Shown here piece by piece: positions 38,648 to 47,488 of a stretch of 64,000 nt of DNA; within the stretch, counting starts at the first letter, position 1; each line of letters starts with the position of its first letter. This DNA comes from Andalucia godoyi. Taxonomy: Eukaryota; Discoba; Jakobea; Jakobida; Andaluciidae. A program made the translations under genes and the position numbers. The notes beneath the pieces are model-generated. The model was not told the DNA's origin. It was given only the letters and a program-made list of their open reading frames with translations, and did not search any database. The stretch covers positions 248,001 through 312,000 of the forward strand of contig VRVR01000012.1 in NCBI GenBank assembly GCA_009859145.1. The letters run 5' to 3'.

Positions 38648-39922
38648 ATGATTTTTCATGGATTAAAGAAGAAGGAAAATGCGTCAGTTCCAAAGGGGCT
38701 GTATATGTTTGAAAGTGCGGAATTGGCAGTCGCCGAACGGTGGTCGCATGCAAAGAAACCGAAGCTGCAAAGCACTGAGAATTCTCGAGAGCCAGCGAAA
38801 TCAGAATGGACGGATACAGCACTTCCACTTTCCAATCTTTGCCTTGGGAAGGAATCATCGTTTCGAAGGCCCTGGAAAATCCCATCGCTTATTGGCCTGT
38901 TTCCGTTCTACCGTTTTTCCATATCCGCCGGTATTCCCACGACGGTAGCCCCGGATGATCACGAGCAACGTCTTTTTCATGAGAAGAAGCTGTACAAACT
39001 GCTGTTTGAGGTGTCTGAAAGGTTGGTCCGAGATCATGTGTCACAGGTGGTGAGGAAGTGTGTTGATGAGTGTCGGCAACCGAAAGTCCATCCTGGTTGT
39101 CTATCTTCTTTGACAAACTTGTCTGAATCTTCGTTTCTGTCGAATTTGCTGAGCTTTTCTCGCCTTTTGTGTCCGGAGCTTTCAATCGAGTTTACGATTC
39201 ATGCGAAACGTGATGTGGAGTTCGCGTTCGGTCGCGGCGACCCCGCTTGCATCGTGGTTGAAACGAATGCTTCAGCCGAAATCTGCAAACGTGATTTTGC
39301 AACTGTGAAGTCTTGCAATTGGTTAAATGATGAGATGGTCAACGGATTCATGAACGCCCTTGCAGTCACCTTCTCACCTCATAGATTCATGTATTTTAAT
39401 ACGTTTTTCGGTGCGAAATTGCTGGACAAAGGAAAATATGACTATTCAAACGTGGCATCTTGGACGAGGAGACTTTCTCGAAAGGTGCATCGTACAGATA
39501 TTGATAATGTTTTTCAGTTGAGACGTCTTTTTGTCCCTTTGCATGAAGCTGATCGGGCCCATTGGACGTTGGCCGTCATTGATCTGGAGAAAGAAAAGTT
39601 CGTCTACATGGATTCTCTTGCATCATCCCGGTTTCCTCGAATGCTTGTTGCCCTAAGGCAATGGCTGAAGGATGAGTATTCCTCAAAGTCCCCGGGCCGT
39701 GTCTTCTCGAATGCTATCGAGTCCTGGCCGATGACCAGGTTGATCGAACGCCCCATCCAGCACAACGCTTACGATTGTGGAGCGTTCACTTGCTATATGG
39801 CGCTTGTCATGTCTGGTGATTCTGATTTGTCTGTAATTGCTCAAAAATGGATGTCAGATTTTCGTGTTTTTATTGCTGCGTGCATATTGTCTGTTGGCGT
39901 CACGCGAAGAGGCAACAGGTGA
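38648..39922 (+). CDS. SUMO/Ulp1-type cysteine protease (SENP, peptidase C48)
   Basis: A 424-residue protein. The first ~200 residues are variable and basic in places (HAKKPKLQS). The C-terminal ~210 residues form a C48 protease domain: VKSCNWLNDEMVNGFMNAL (the WLND substrate loop), FNTFFGAKLL, then the catalytic His in RAHWTLAVIDLEKEKFVYMD (His near 304, Asp near 322), and the Gln-Cys pair in PIQHNAYDCGAFTCY (Gln near 371, Cys near 377). All catalytic residues are present, so it should cleave SUMO (or NEDD8) precursors and conjugates. The spacing and the WLND block favour the SENP1/Ulp1 branch over SENP8. Likely nuclear. Confidence 0.9.
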   Translation: MIFHGLKKKENASVPKGLYMFESAELAVAERWSHAKKPKLQSTENSREPAKSEWTDTALPLSNLCLGKESSFRRPWKIPSLIGLFPFYRFSISAGIPTTVAPDDHEQRLFHEKKLYKLLFEVSERLVRDHVSQVVRKCVDECRQPKVHPGCLSSLTNLSESSFLSNLLSFSRLLCPELSIEFTIHAKRDVEFAFGRGDPACIVVETNASAEICKRDFATVKSCNWLNDEMVNGFMNALAVTFSPHRFMYFNTFFGAKLLDKGKYDYSNVASWTRRLSRKVHRTDIDNVFQLRRLFVPLHEADRAHWTLAVIDLEKEKFVYMDSLASSRFPRMLVALRQWLKDEYSSKSPGRVFSNAIESWPMTRLIERPIQHNAYDCGAFTCYMALVMSGDSDLSVIAQKWMSDFRVFIAACILSVGVTRRGNR

Positions 39923-40299
39923 GGCAATCGCGTTCTTTCCGCTGATCCAACAGTGCTGTAATCGGGCACTTCTCCCAATTTGGCGCGATTTTTGCAACAG
40001 GGAGGGGAGGCCCTCGCGCCGCAAAAGAAGGGAGTTATTTTGTTTGGACATGATTGACAAACAGGTTCAAGTTTTTTTGCCACTGTCTGGTTCCAGTAAC
40101 GACACTTCAAGACTCCCCTTGTGTGTGTGTGTGCGTGTATGGTTTTGTGTGATCTGGTTTGATCAACGGAGGCACGTCTCCTTGATTTCTTGAATACACA
40201 GCAACTGGAACTTGAGTGTGGCTTCATTTCGAATTTTATAAAATCTATTCGTTTTTTTGTGTGTGTGTTTTTTTGAGGGTCAGTTTAATAATACTACGG
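39923..40299. other. intergenic region, GT/T-rich
   Basis: Between the SENP gene and the next co-oriented gene. There are GT runs at 40118-40135 and 40255-40276. The in-frame extension of the next gene upstream to 40216 is Phe/Val-rich from T-rich codons and unlikely to be translated. Nothing else is seen. Confidence 0.5.
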
Positions 40300-42561
40300 A
40301 TGGATCTCAAGGAGCTTCTTGCTAAATGCAACGCCACTTCTGTTGAACGGGCTTTGGATGCAGAAGATTTAAAGAGGTGTACAAATAACCTGGAGGACAT
40401 TCCTGTTCGTGAGCTGGAAAGACGATTGAGTGCTGCGGTCCACTCTTGGCCACAGGTGCATAGAGTTCGCAAGCCTTCTTCGGAGCTGGAAGACGAACAG
40501 CATTTTGCATATTACACAGACCGTGATCGTCCTGGCATGTCTGACTCAACTACATCAAACGAAAGTTCCACAGAGGGACACAGCTCTCCAGGCGACAGTC
40601 GGATTACTCCACCACCCTCTGATTCATCCTCTTCGTCTCACATACATTCGGGCATTCAATCGACACCGCCAGGAGCAACTCAATTGTCGGAGACCCAAAG
40701 CCAAAGTCATCTGCATTCACAGGCCCAGCTCCTACTACAGCCACAGTTGCAGCAGCAGCAACAACAACTGCAGCGTATCACCAACGCAGGGGACACAGAG
40801 TCAGAGAAACCAGTGAAAATTCGAAAACCAATTTCCAGCCCTGCCGTTCCTGTTCCGATGAATTCCGCCATAATTGGCGTTGCACCGTCGCCTTCTCCGC
40901 TACTACCGTCTGGACAGTTTTCTTCCAAACTTGTCCCAGTTCTTGGACCTGTTGGACAGTCCGGAAATATGGCGGCTCTGGATTCCAAAGCAAGTCTAGC
41001 ACAAGTGCCGATCCAGGACATTGTGGATGCACTACATGCACTCTGTGCGCAATCTCCAGACACGGCAGTGCCCATTGAGAACATTGTGGTTTGTTTGAGA
41101 GACAGAATGAGGCGCATTCCAGGCACTGTGAATCGGGAGTCGCTACTTCGAACCCTGTTTGAAGCAGAACAAATCGGAAAGACTCGAGAAGCAGCCTCCC
41201 GTTTTTGGGCGAATCCGAAATCACTCGCCGCTCAGGCTTCCCCGCTGATCCCTATTTCTCGCTCAGCAAATGGAAACGGTCCCTGGAGGCTTTCCGAAGG
41301 AGGTTCGGCCGGAAACCTCTCCGGTTCTTCGGGATCCCACTGTAAGCCGGACAGTTCCGACCAAGTATCAAGCCTGGAACGGCTTTCCGTCCAATCTTTG
41401 CCAGGAACTTCAAGTTATCCCACCTCCATTTCATCTTCTCAATTGCTGCGTTCCGATCAAAGCAAACCCACTTCGTCAAGTACCGCCAACATGAGTACCC
41501 CCACCACCACCAGCTTTCCAGGGTCAAGCTTTGGAGGCGTGCTACAATCTGAACACACGTGGTCTGTTCCTGGGCTGCCGCTTCTGAAACATTTCGTCGT
41601 CCTGTCCAAGACGGGGCGGATATCGTATCATCCTTGGAGAGCGTCAGCTTCACAGTCGAATCCCGAGGACTCGGAATGGTACAAGACTTCGGTGTACACC
41701 CTCAGTGCACGAATCGAATTTTCGGCTTCTCCGTTTTCAGTGATTCCTGGTGCATCCCCGGGTTCAGTGCTCGCAGCCGACGTGTTTCTCGTTCACGCAC
41801 ATGACTTCACCATTGTGGACGACGGTTTGTCTTTCCACAAGGAGGGCCCTTTTGTTTTTGTGCAAAGAAGTCCAGAAATCTTTACTGGCGAACTGGGGCC
41901 GCTTTCCCCTGCCAAATTTTCGTTTCGGCATAATTACAAAGATGGAGAGCATCCACGATTTCGTCTTTGCCTTCAGTTCAAGGCACAGGGGCTGGTAAAT
42001 GGTGGAGACGTCCAGCCTGCAGAATGGACCTGTTTTTCGCCTCCTTTCCTGGTAAAGAGTAAGAAACCCAAGCGAGATTCGTCGGGTTCTGGAGACTCGC
42101 CTGTTCTCTCCGGTGCACAGTTTTCCGTTGCTGCAGTTTCCGGTGTTCCGCATTTGAAAATGCCTGTTGCCAGAGTCAACGGCGGAGAGCAAAAAAGACC
42201 AACTGACGACGGTGAAGAAGGTGCAGAAGATCCACCAGAGGATCGTGAGGATGACGAGGAAGGCATCAGCGAAAAGGGACTAGCCCTGACAAAGGTTGTG
42301 CAACCGGAGGCAAAGCGACCACGATCCTCTCTTATCCTTCCAAAAAATGGTTCTTTTTCTGGACCATCTTCGCTAGGAGACCCTGGAACGTCAAACTTCT
42401 TTGGATTTGGAAACGTCCAAATCCCAGTCCCAATGAACGAAACCTCCTCTTCGGGCTTCGTTACTCCCGGACAAACCCAGTCGCAGGCGCAGCAAACTCA
42501 AGGCTTTGTTAGATTCGAAGGTCGACGAAACTCCGGAATGCGAGACGCGCCGACTACATAA
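40300..42561 (+). CDS. 753-residue nuclear protein with a beta-rich putative DNA-binding domain
   Basis: Started at MDLKELLAKCNATSVERALD. Residues 1-60 are helical. About 60-400 is Ser/Pro/Gln-rich with a conserved helical patch (PIQDIVDALHALCAQSPDTA, IENIVVCLRDRMRRIPGTVN) that resembles a small winged or SAM-like helix bundle. About 420-610 is beta-rich: LPLLKHFVVLSKTGRISYHP, YTLSARIEFSASPFSV, VFLVHAHDFTIVDDGLSF, KFSFRHNYKDGEHPRFRLCL, ending WTCFSPPFLVKSKKPKRDSS. The pattern of strands followed by FRLxLxF and SxPFxVxSKKPKR recalls immunoglobulin-like DNA-binding folds (p53/Runt/STAT/NDT80 type). A basic patch and acidic Glu/Asp stretch follow. I take it as a transcription regulator; the exact family is not recognised. 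Confidence 0.55.
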   Translation: MDLKELLAKCNATSVERALDAEDLKRCTNNLEDIPVRELERRLSAAVHSWPQVHRVRKPSSELEDEQHFAYYTDRDRPGMSDSTTSNESSTEGHSSPGDSRITPPPSDSSSSSHIHSGIQSTPPGATQLSETQSQSHLHSQAQLLLQPQLQQQQQQLQRITNAGDTESEKPVKIRKPISSPAVPVPMNSAIIGVAPSPSPLLPSGQFSSKLVPVLGPVGQSGNMAALDSKASLAQVPIQDIVDALHALCAQSPDTAVPIENIVVCLRDRMRRIPGTVNRESLLRTLFEAEQIGKTREAASRFWANPKSLAAQASPLIPISRSANGNGPWRLSEGGSAGNLSGSSGSHCKPDSSDQVSSLERLSVQSLPGTSSYPTSISSSQLLRSDQSKPTSSSTANMSTPTTTSFPGSSFGGVLQSEHTWSVPGLPLLKHFVVLSKTGRISYHPWRASASQSNPEDSEWYKTSVYTLSARIEFSASPFSVIPGASPGSVLAADVFLVHAHDFTIVDDGLSFHKEGPFVFVQRSPEIFTGELGPLSPAKFSFRHNYKDGEHPRFRLCLQFKAQGLVNGGDVQPAEWTCFSPPFLVKSKKPKRDSSGSGDSPVLSGAQFSVAAVSGVPHLKMPVARVNGGEQKRPTDDGEEGAEDPPEDREDDEEGISEKGLALTKVVQPEAKRPRSSLILPKNGSFSGPSSLGDPGTSNFFGFGNVQIPVPMNETSSSGFVTPGQTQSQAQQTQGFVRFEGRRNSGMRDAPTT

Positions 42562-42822
42562 CCCACATTTTCGATCCTCGGAACGATGTGATCCCATGTC
42601 TTGCAGTTTGCTACTTCTGACGTACGCTTCATGGATATGATTGAGCTGCGAGCTTGCAAAAGGTAACGATTATTTTGTAAATTTCATTTTATTACCAACT
42701 GCCGTCATCTGACATTCCTTGATGCACAGCGTCTTGATTTCAGAGACATGCTTCCTCTAACACAACAAAAAAAGTGTCAGATCTTCATAACAAAATAAAA
42801 AAGGAAGAGGAAAAAATTCACA
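42562..42822. other. intergenic region before tRNA-Cys
   Basis: AT-rich and without recognised features, apart from an A6 run at 42811-42816 that is the T6 terminator of the minus-strand tRNA. Confidence 0.5.
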
Positions 42823-42894
42823 AGGGCTGAGGCGGAATTGAACCACCGACCTCTTGATCTGCAGTCAAATGCTCTACCACTGAGCTACCAGCCC
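42823..42894 (-). tRNA. tRNA-Cys (GCA)
   Basis: The minus strand folds as a full cloverleaf. The acceptor GGGCTGG pairs with TCAGCCC (one G-U). The D-arm is GCTC/GAGC. The anticodon stem TTTGA/TCAAG encloses the loop CTGCAGA with anticodon GCA. The T-arm is GGTGG-TTCAATT-CCGCC. The discriminator is U, the cysteine identity base. No intron. T6 follows at once (minus strand, 42816-42811), a pol III terminator. Confidence 0.96.
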
Positions 42895-42977
42895 GAAATT
42901 GTCTCTCATCACGATCCCTTTTTTCAAATAACAACCATGATGCACTCGTATTACAGCAGCGCAGATGAGAGGATGAG

Positions 42978-43277
42978 ATGTATCCAAAGGGGAAGTCGAG
43001 TGGACACACAAAACGTCTAAATAGTGGTCAACTCGTACCAGGAGACGTAACAATCATTCTTCTCGCTGAATTTCTTTCTCAAGTCCAGATGGACACGCGA
43101 CAGCGTCCAGCTGAACGGCGGGTGTCTGATTCACCTCGGTATGTCCCAGATGGCGATGTCCTCCGGCTATTCCAGCACCGAGGATACAAAAACCAAAATC
43201 GCATGCAAAAGAATGCCCACTGGAAGCGCGTAGTCAATCAGTCCTCTCGGAACGCAGAACCAAAAAGAAAACACTAA
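42978..43277 (+). pseudogene. adenylate/UMP-CMP kinase-like fragment
   Basis: The reading MYPKGKSSGHTKRLNSGQLV then PGDVTIILLAEFLSQ matches the GxxxG...SGxLVPDxVTIxLL segment between the P-loop helix and the second substrate-binding site of adenylate and UMP-CMP kinases. The P-loop (GxPGxGKGT) that should lie about 60 residues upstream is absent, and the downstream FLxDGFPR site is only vaguely present (VSDSPRY). The fragment of 35-45 residues is therefore a probable relic of an ancient gene copy. Confidence 0.35.
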
Positions 43278-43820
43278 CGAAAGCAGAACAGCTGAGGAGA
43301 AGCAAAAAAAACGAGAGGAAAAAAACAGAAGCAAGAAAAAACCTTTAAAAACGGATAAACAACCAAGGCAGATGCACTGAATCAGAAACGAGCGAAAGTA
43401 CAGTCAAATACATCCAAAGATACTGAGAAATGAAGATCGACGAACCTGTCAAAACGTCTCCAGATAGAGAGGAGATAATGCCACTGTGCGCTTTCAGGAA
43501 GAAAAATTCGTCTTCAGAAAATCTTCCAGTCGCATCATCACACAGAATGTGCAAAAGAATCTTTCAGATGGAAAATGAGAAATCGACACCGCACACCCAG
43601 AAAAGAAAATGAATAATTCACGAAAGCGGAACACAAACGTTGTACAGTTGGGCATACTGAAAAAAGTCGCAAGATTATCAACACCATAACTGCAACGAGA
43701 TAAGCTCAGCAGCGAAAAGTCGCAAAATTCATGCCGTGACGAAAGAAAACGTTTAATGATATTGAAATTTCGGCATCTTGAGTGTTCTAAACGACTATAA
43801 GAAGCCAGTTTCCAAAACAA

Positions 43821-44555
43821 ATGCAGAATGGTATCACTAATCTGCATCCGGTTCCTCTCTTCGGGCAAGTGTATGCACAAAAAGCCAGATACGCCGAACA
43901 ACTATTCGATTTCCCCGTTTTGTGCACTTGCCTTTTAAAACAGGAAAAAAAAGCGATCCACTGCCGATCCGGATGGTGGAACTGCAGCATGCACATCATC
44001 AGGGTTGGCTATGGGATCCGAGCCTTGTGATCACTGACATTTCCTTGGTTCGGGGAAAACGAAGATGGTTCACAAGGCACGAACACATTCCAGGGAAATA
44101 CATCATCTGGGATCGCATGCATGTGCACTCAATGTGAAAGCGTTTATGCAGTGGCATTTGACTGATGGCCGGCTAATGGTCAAGAAGATCGCACTGTGTT
44201 TCGCAGAAAAGTAATTCTGGATTGTTGGCTGTTTGGTTGCCGGCATTACCGCTGTTCGTGCACAGGGTGTTGTGGAGTTTCAACGAGGATCTATGGATAT
44301 TCGCTTGTTTTCCTGATGCGGAAAAGGTGTGGCAGATGTAAAAGCTTCACGTTTTCTCATTCCGAACCTCCAACTGTTTTAGGATAAGCTGGACAGTCTC
44401 CTGCGAGAATGCCGAGATGAGATTGCAGCTTCCAGACAAATCAGTTCCTCTCTATGTGAGCTTCGTCATTCACTCACCGTACAACAAGCGTCATCGCTCA
44501 ATGCATCCAGTTGTGCGAACTTGTTTGATGCTACCCCTTCAATGCAGCGCATTTG
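43821..44555 (+). pseudogene. coding-like fragments in several frames
   Basis: Three plus-strand runs look like protein: MQNGITNLHPVPLFGQVYAQ (from 43821), then VELQHAHHQGWLWDPSLVIT...GKYIIWDRMHVHSM (to 44137), and LDSLLRECRDEIAASRQISS...NLFDATPSMQRI (44387-44555). The last run begins just after TTTTAG, which could be a 3' splice site. Either this is a gene with two or more introns or a decayed gene. No family is recognised. Confidence 0.3.
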
Positions 44556-45640
44556 ATATGATGCGACCGATTGGCACTCGCCAGCTGACTGCTGTCTTCT
44601 TGCCTTCTTGCGGATTTCTGTGACTGGTTAGTCGACCTTCTTTCGCAGTTGCTTTTTGTGCTGCAACTGACTTCCTCTGCGCAAGCGGCTTATTTCCGCA
44701 TTGCACTTTAGCACGTTGTTAAGTAACAGTGTTTCAGCGGACTGCTGTCATCAGCAGAAGAGTACGATATCACAGTGATTCCTTCTTGACACGTAATGTG
44801 TGACGTACGTACTTTGAGACGAGCGGAATCCCGTACTGCATGATATTGTATGAAGTTACAGAGGAACAGTACTTCGACTTCAAATTAAAGGAGTTGTGTG
44901 TTTATTTGTTTATTTGTTCAATTGTCTGTTTTGTTTTTTCTCTGTAATACATCTCAACGACAGAAACCATCCTTTTTTATCCCTGGCTGTGTTTTTTTAA
45001 TTTATATGTTACAATATCTTTCGCTTGTTTCGGAAATTTGGATTCTGCTGTTTTATGTGGACTGCAAACCGCAGCACCACTGGGTCGTTGCACCTGCTGA
45101 AGCACGAAGGCTGTTGTTTTTTTAACCAGCGGGACTCACTGACGAGAAAGGTGGTTTCTGTTGGTATCTCGCGAGGTTCTTTTTGACGTGCTTTTGGTCT
45201 TTCGATGTTGCCAGAACTTGCTTTATCTCATTTATTTGAGTGCACAATCGTCTTCCAAATCCCTCTCCCCGAATGCGGGATTGCTTTTATTTTGTCTTCC
45301 TGGCTGCAGTGCTTCTCCAAGGCAACTCGAGCATGATGATCGTGGAACGCAGGGTCGCAGAGTTTTGCCTGTGCGCCAAACAAAGCCTCTTAAAGCTCTT
45401 TTTGCCTTCGTCCTCATGGATGGATCCGGTTCTCTTGCAAACCTCGCAGTACGCAGTAACCTCTCTTGGATTTTTTTTGTTAGCCAAACAGCTGCACTCT
45501 GTCCAGTGGAGCCTTTGCCGACTCATCGATCAGAAATTGCTTTTTCTTTTCTTCTAGGCGCAGTCGTAGACTACTGGTTTTGTTGGTCTTTTTGGGTGTT
45601 ATGCATGTTACTGAGTTGTTGACAGTGCTGCTGTCATGAC

Positions 45641-45713
45641 GGGCGTATAGTTCAGTTGGTAGAATATATCCTTCGCAAGGATGAGGTCCCGGGTTCGATT
45701 CCCGGTGCGTCCA
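45641..45713 (+). tRNA. tRNA-Ala (CGC)
   Basis: Cloverleaf: acceptor GGGCGTA/TGCGTCC with the alanine-identity pair G3-U70, D-arm GTTC/GAAT, anticodon stem TATCC/GGATG around TTCGCAA (anticodon CGC), T-arm CCGGG-TTCGATT-CCCGG, discriminator A. The internal B box GGTTCGATTCC is perfect. No intron. A T8 tract at 45716-45723 terminates pol III transcription. Confidence 0.96.
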
Positions 45714-45893
45714 AATTTTTTTTGCATTTTTTCCCCTCGCAAGATTCCCGTCCTTCTGCACATTTGAAACTGGTCTTTGTGTTCATCAACTTTCGTTTTT
45801 CTGATCAAATAGGATTGCGCATGTCTGTGATCAGCCATTTGATCCTTTGCCTATTTCTGTATCGGAGTGAATTATATGTTGTGAATTCTTGAG

Positions 45894-47150
45894 ATGTCTT
45901 TTCAGAAAGTATGCAAAGTTTCAAAGCTCAAAATCGGAGCTATGAAAGCATTCGAGATTGTCGGGTCTGCTGGCAAAGCCATAGAAGTTTTACTGCATCG
46001 CCAATCCGAACACGTCTTTCTAGCGGTTAGTAACTGGTGTCCACACAAGCAGGCGTCTCTCGCAAAAGGGGACATTGAAGATATCCCAGATTTTGGCCTC
46101 TGTGTAAAGTGTCCGAAGCACAGGAAGAAATTCTCTGGCGGCCTGTGTTTTCGATTGTCCGATGGTGCTTCGTATGTTGCCGCACCGTGCGAATTGTATC
46201 GAGACACATATGCCATTCCCACCTTTTCTGTTCGATTACAGAACGAACATGTGTGGGTTTCACCGAATCCTGCCGCGCCACCTCTTAAAGTTGCCAATTC
46301 TTCATCCGACCCATCTGTGCCTCTAGAGGGCTTGCCGACTTCTCCGCTTACCAGCGACCCCGAGTCGTTTATAGAATCTTCCGTACATTTGCTGAGGAGG
46401 GTAAATCATAATACAGTTGCCATTTCTGTGACTGTTCCCACGGATTATATTTCCAGTGGTCTGTGCGCCGCACTGCACGCTGAGCCGCCCGCTTGGCATG
46501 TTTCTGTCCGTCTGCCAGAGTTTCCACACATTGTCAGGGATTACACGCCCACCTCGACGTGGAAGCAATGTTTGTCCGACAGAACTATTGATTTGCTTAT
46601 CAAGAAGTATCAAGAAGGCGAATTTACATCTGTGTTGGAGAGGCATGCGAAGGAGGGTACCACACTTCTCGTTTCTCCTCCGCAAGTCACGGTTCATACC
46701 CTTTTGCAGCGGAAGCTTCTACTCCTTGGCGGCGGAACTGGAATTGTTCCGTTGTATCAAATTGTGAGGAGGGTTCTCTCAGACGACAATTTCCAAGACC
46801 ATGCGGTATCAGTCATTGTTTCCCAACGGACTCGAGAAGATCTTCTTTTGTGGGATGAGCTGCTCGATCTACAACAAAAACATTCCGGCAGATTGCGAAT
46901 ATTTGCGTGCTTGTCCGACACCACCAGAAATTCATCTTCGGATGAGCTGCTTCAGAACGGAGTGTCATTCCATTCCGGACGGATTTCGTCGCAATTAATC
47001 TCATGGAGCATGGAATTTTTGGACGTCTCTCAGGATGACGGTGCGCAGGCAGTGAAATGCGTCATTTGCGGTCCAAGTGGGTTTTTGGATCATGCGGAAT
47101 CCCTCGTGTCCGCAGTGGGAATCAGCGATCCTCTGATTCTTGATGCATAA
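45894..47150 (+). CDS. Rieske [2Fe-2S] domain fused to FAD/NAD(P)H reductase
   Basis: A 418-residue fusion. Residues about 20-120 are a Rieske domain with ligands CPH (Cys48, His50) and CPKH (Cys72, His75), C-x-H-x21-C-x2-H. Residues about 160-418 are a ferredoxin-NADP reductase-type module: the flavin site RDYTPTS (RxYT), the pyrophosphate loop LLLLGGGTGIVPLYQI, and the C-terminal CGPSGF nucleotide motif, as in cytochrome b5 reductase. Electrons would flow from NAD(P)H through FAD to the Rieske cluster in one chain. The start MSFQKVCKVSK has no clear targeting signal, so it is probably cytosolic or ER-facing. The terminal electron acceptor cannot be told. Confidence 0.85.
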   Translation: MSFQKVCKVSKLKIGAMKAFEIVGSAGKAIEVLLHRQSEHVFLAVSNWCPHKQASLAKGDIEDIPDFGLCVKCPKHRKKFSGGLCFRLSDGASYVAAPCELYRDTYAIPTFSVRLQNEHVWVSPNPAAPPLKVANSSSDPSVPLEGLPTSPLTSDPESFIESSVHLLRRVNHNTVAISVTVPTDYISSGLCAALHAEPPAWHVSVRLPEFPHIVRDYTPTSTWKQCLSDRTIDLLIKKYQEGEFTSVLERHAKEGTTLLVSPPQVTVHTLLQRKLLLLGGGTGIVPLYQIVRRVLSDDNFQDHAVSVIVSQRTREDLLLWDELLDLQQKHSGRLRIFACLSDTTRNSSSDELLQNGVSFHSGRISSQLISWSMEFLDVSQDDGAQAVKCVICGPSGFLDHAESLVSAVGISDPLILDA

Positions 47151-47488
47151 CGCCTTTTGAATGAAGAAATTCTGGACTTAACGACGGCAAGAACATCGCG
47201 TCCGCCTGGAGTTAGGTAAACAAACTTCCGGCATGATGTTGTTTGATGTCCAATACACAAAAGGCTATTCGTTCGAAATTTCCGCTGTACAGGCTTTTCT
47301 TCCGCGCATTTGCACCCAACTATGCATGAGAGAACCCGTGCCCGACAACCCGCCTGTGTTCCTTCGTTTCCCCCCCCGTCTTTCTTGTTTCTTTTCTCTC
47401 TTGTGCCTTCACTCTTTTTTTTATATTAAAGCTGCGGCCAACTGTCGTTTCCACCTAAACATCCGTCTGAGCATTATTATTTTTCACA
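47151..47488. other. leader region with a partial copy of the conserved motif
   Basis: Positions 47159-47199 contain GAATGAAGAAATTCTGGACTT followed by AACGACGGCAAGAACATCG, nearly the same as the terminal motif of repeats A and B. It precedes the Yhm2-type carrier gene in the same orientation. The remainder is T/C-rich before the ATG at 47489. Confidence 0.6.

Larger units (their letters stand above)
42895..45640. other. 2.7 kb region between two tRNA genes with gene relics
   Basis: No intact protein gene. An adenylate-kinase-like fragment lies at about 42978-43100 (+). Between 43821 and 44555 there are three short plus-strand stretches that look coding but are in different frames (see relic entries). 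A 153-codon plus frame at 45161-45622 and others are Phe/Leu/Cys-rich and not convincing. T-rich runs occur at 44890-45000. Confidence 0.5.
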
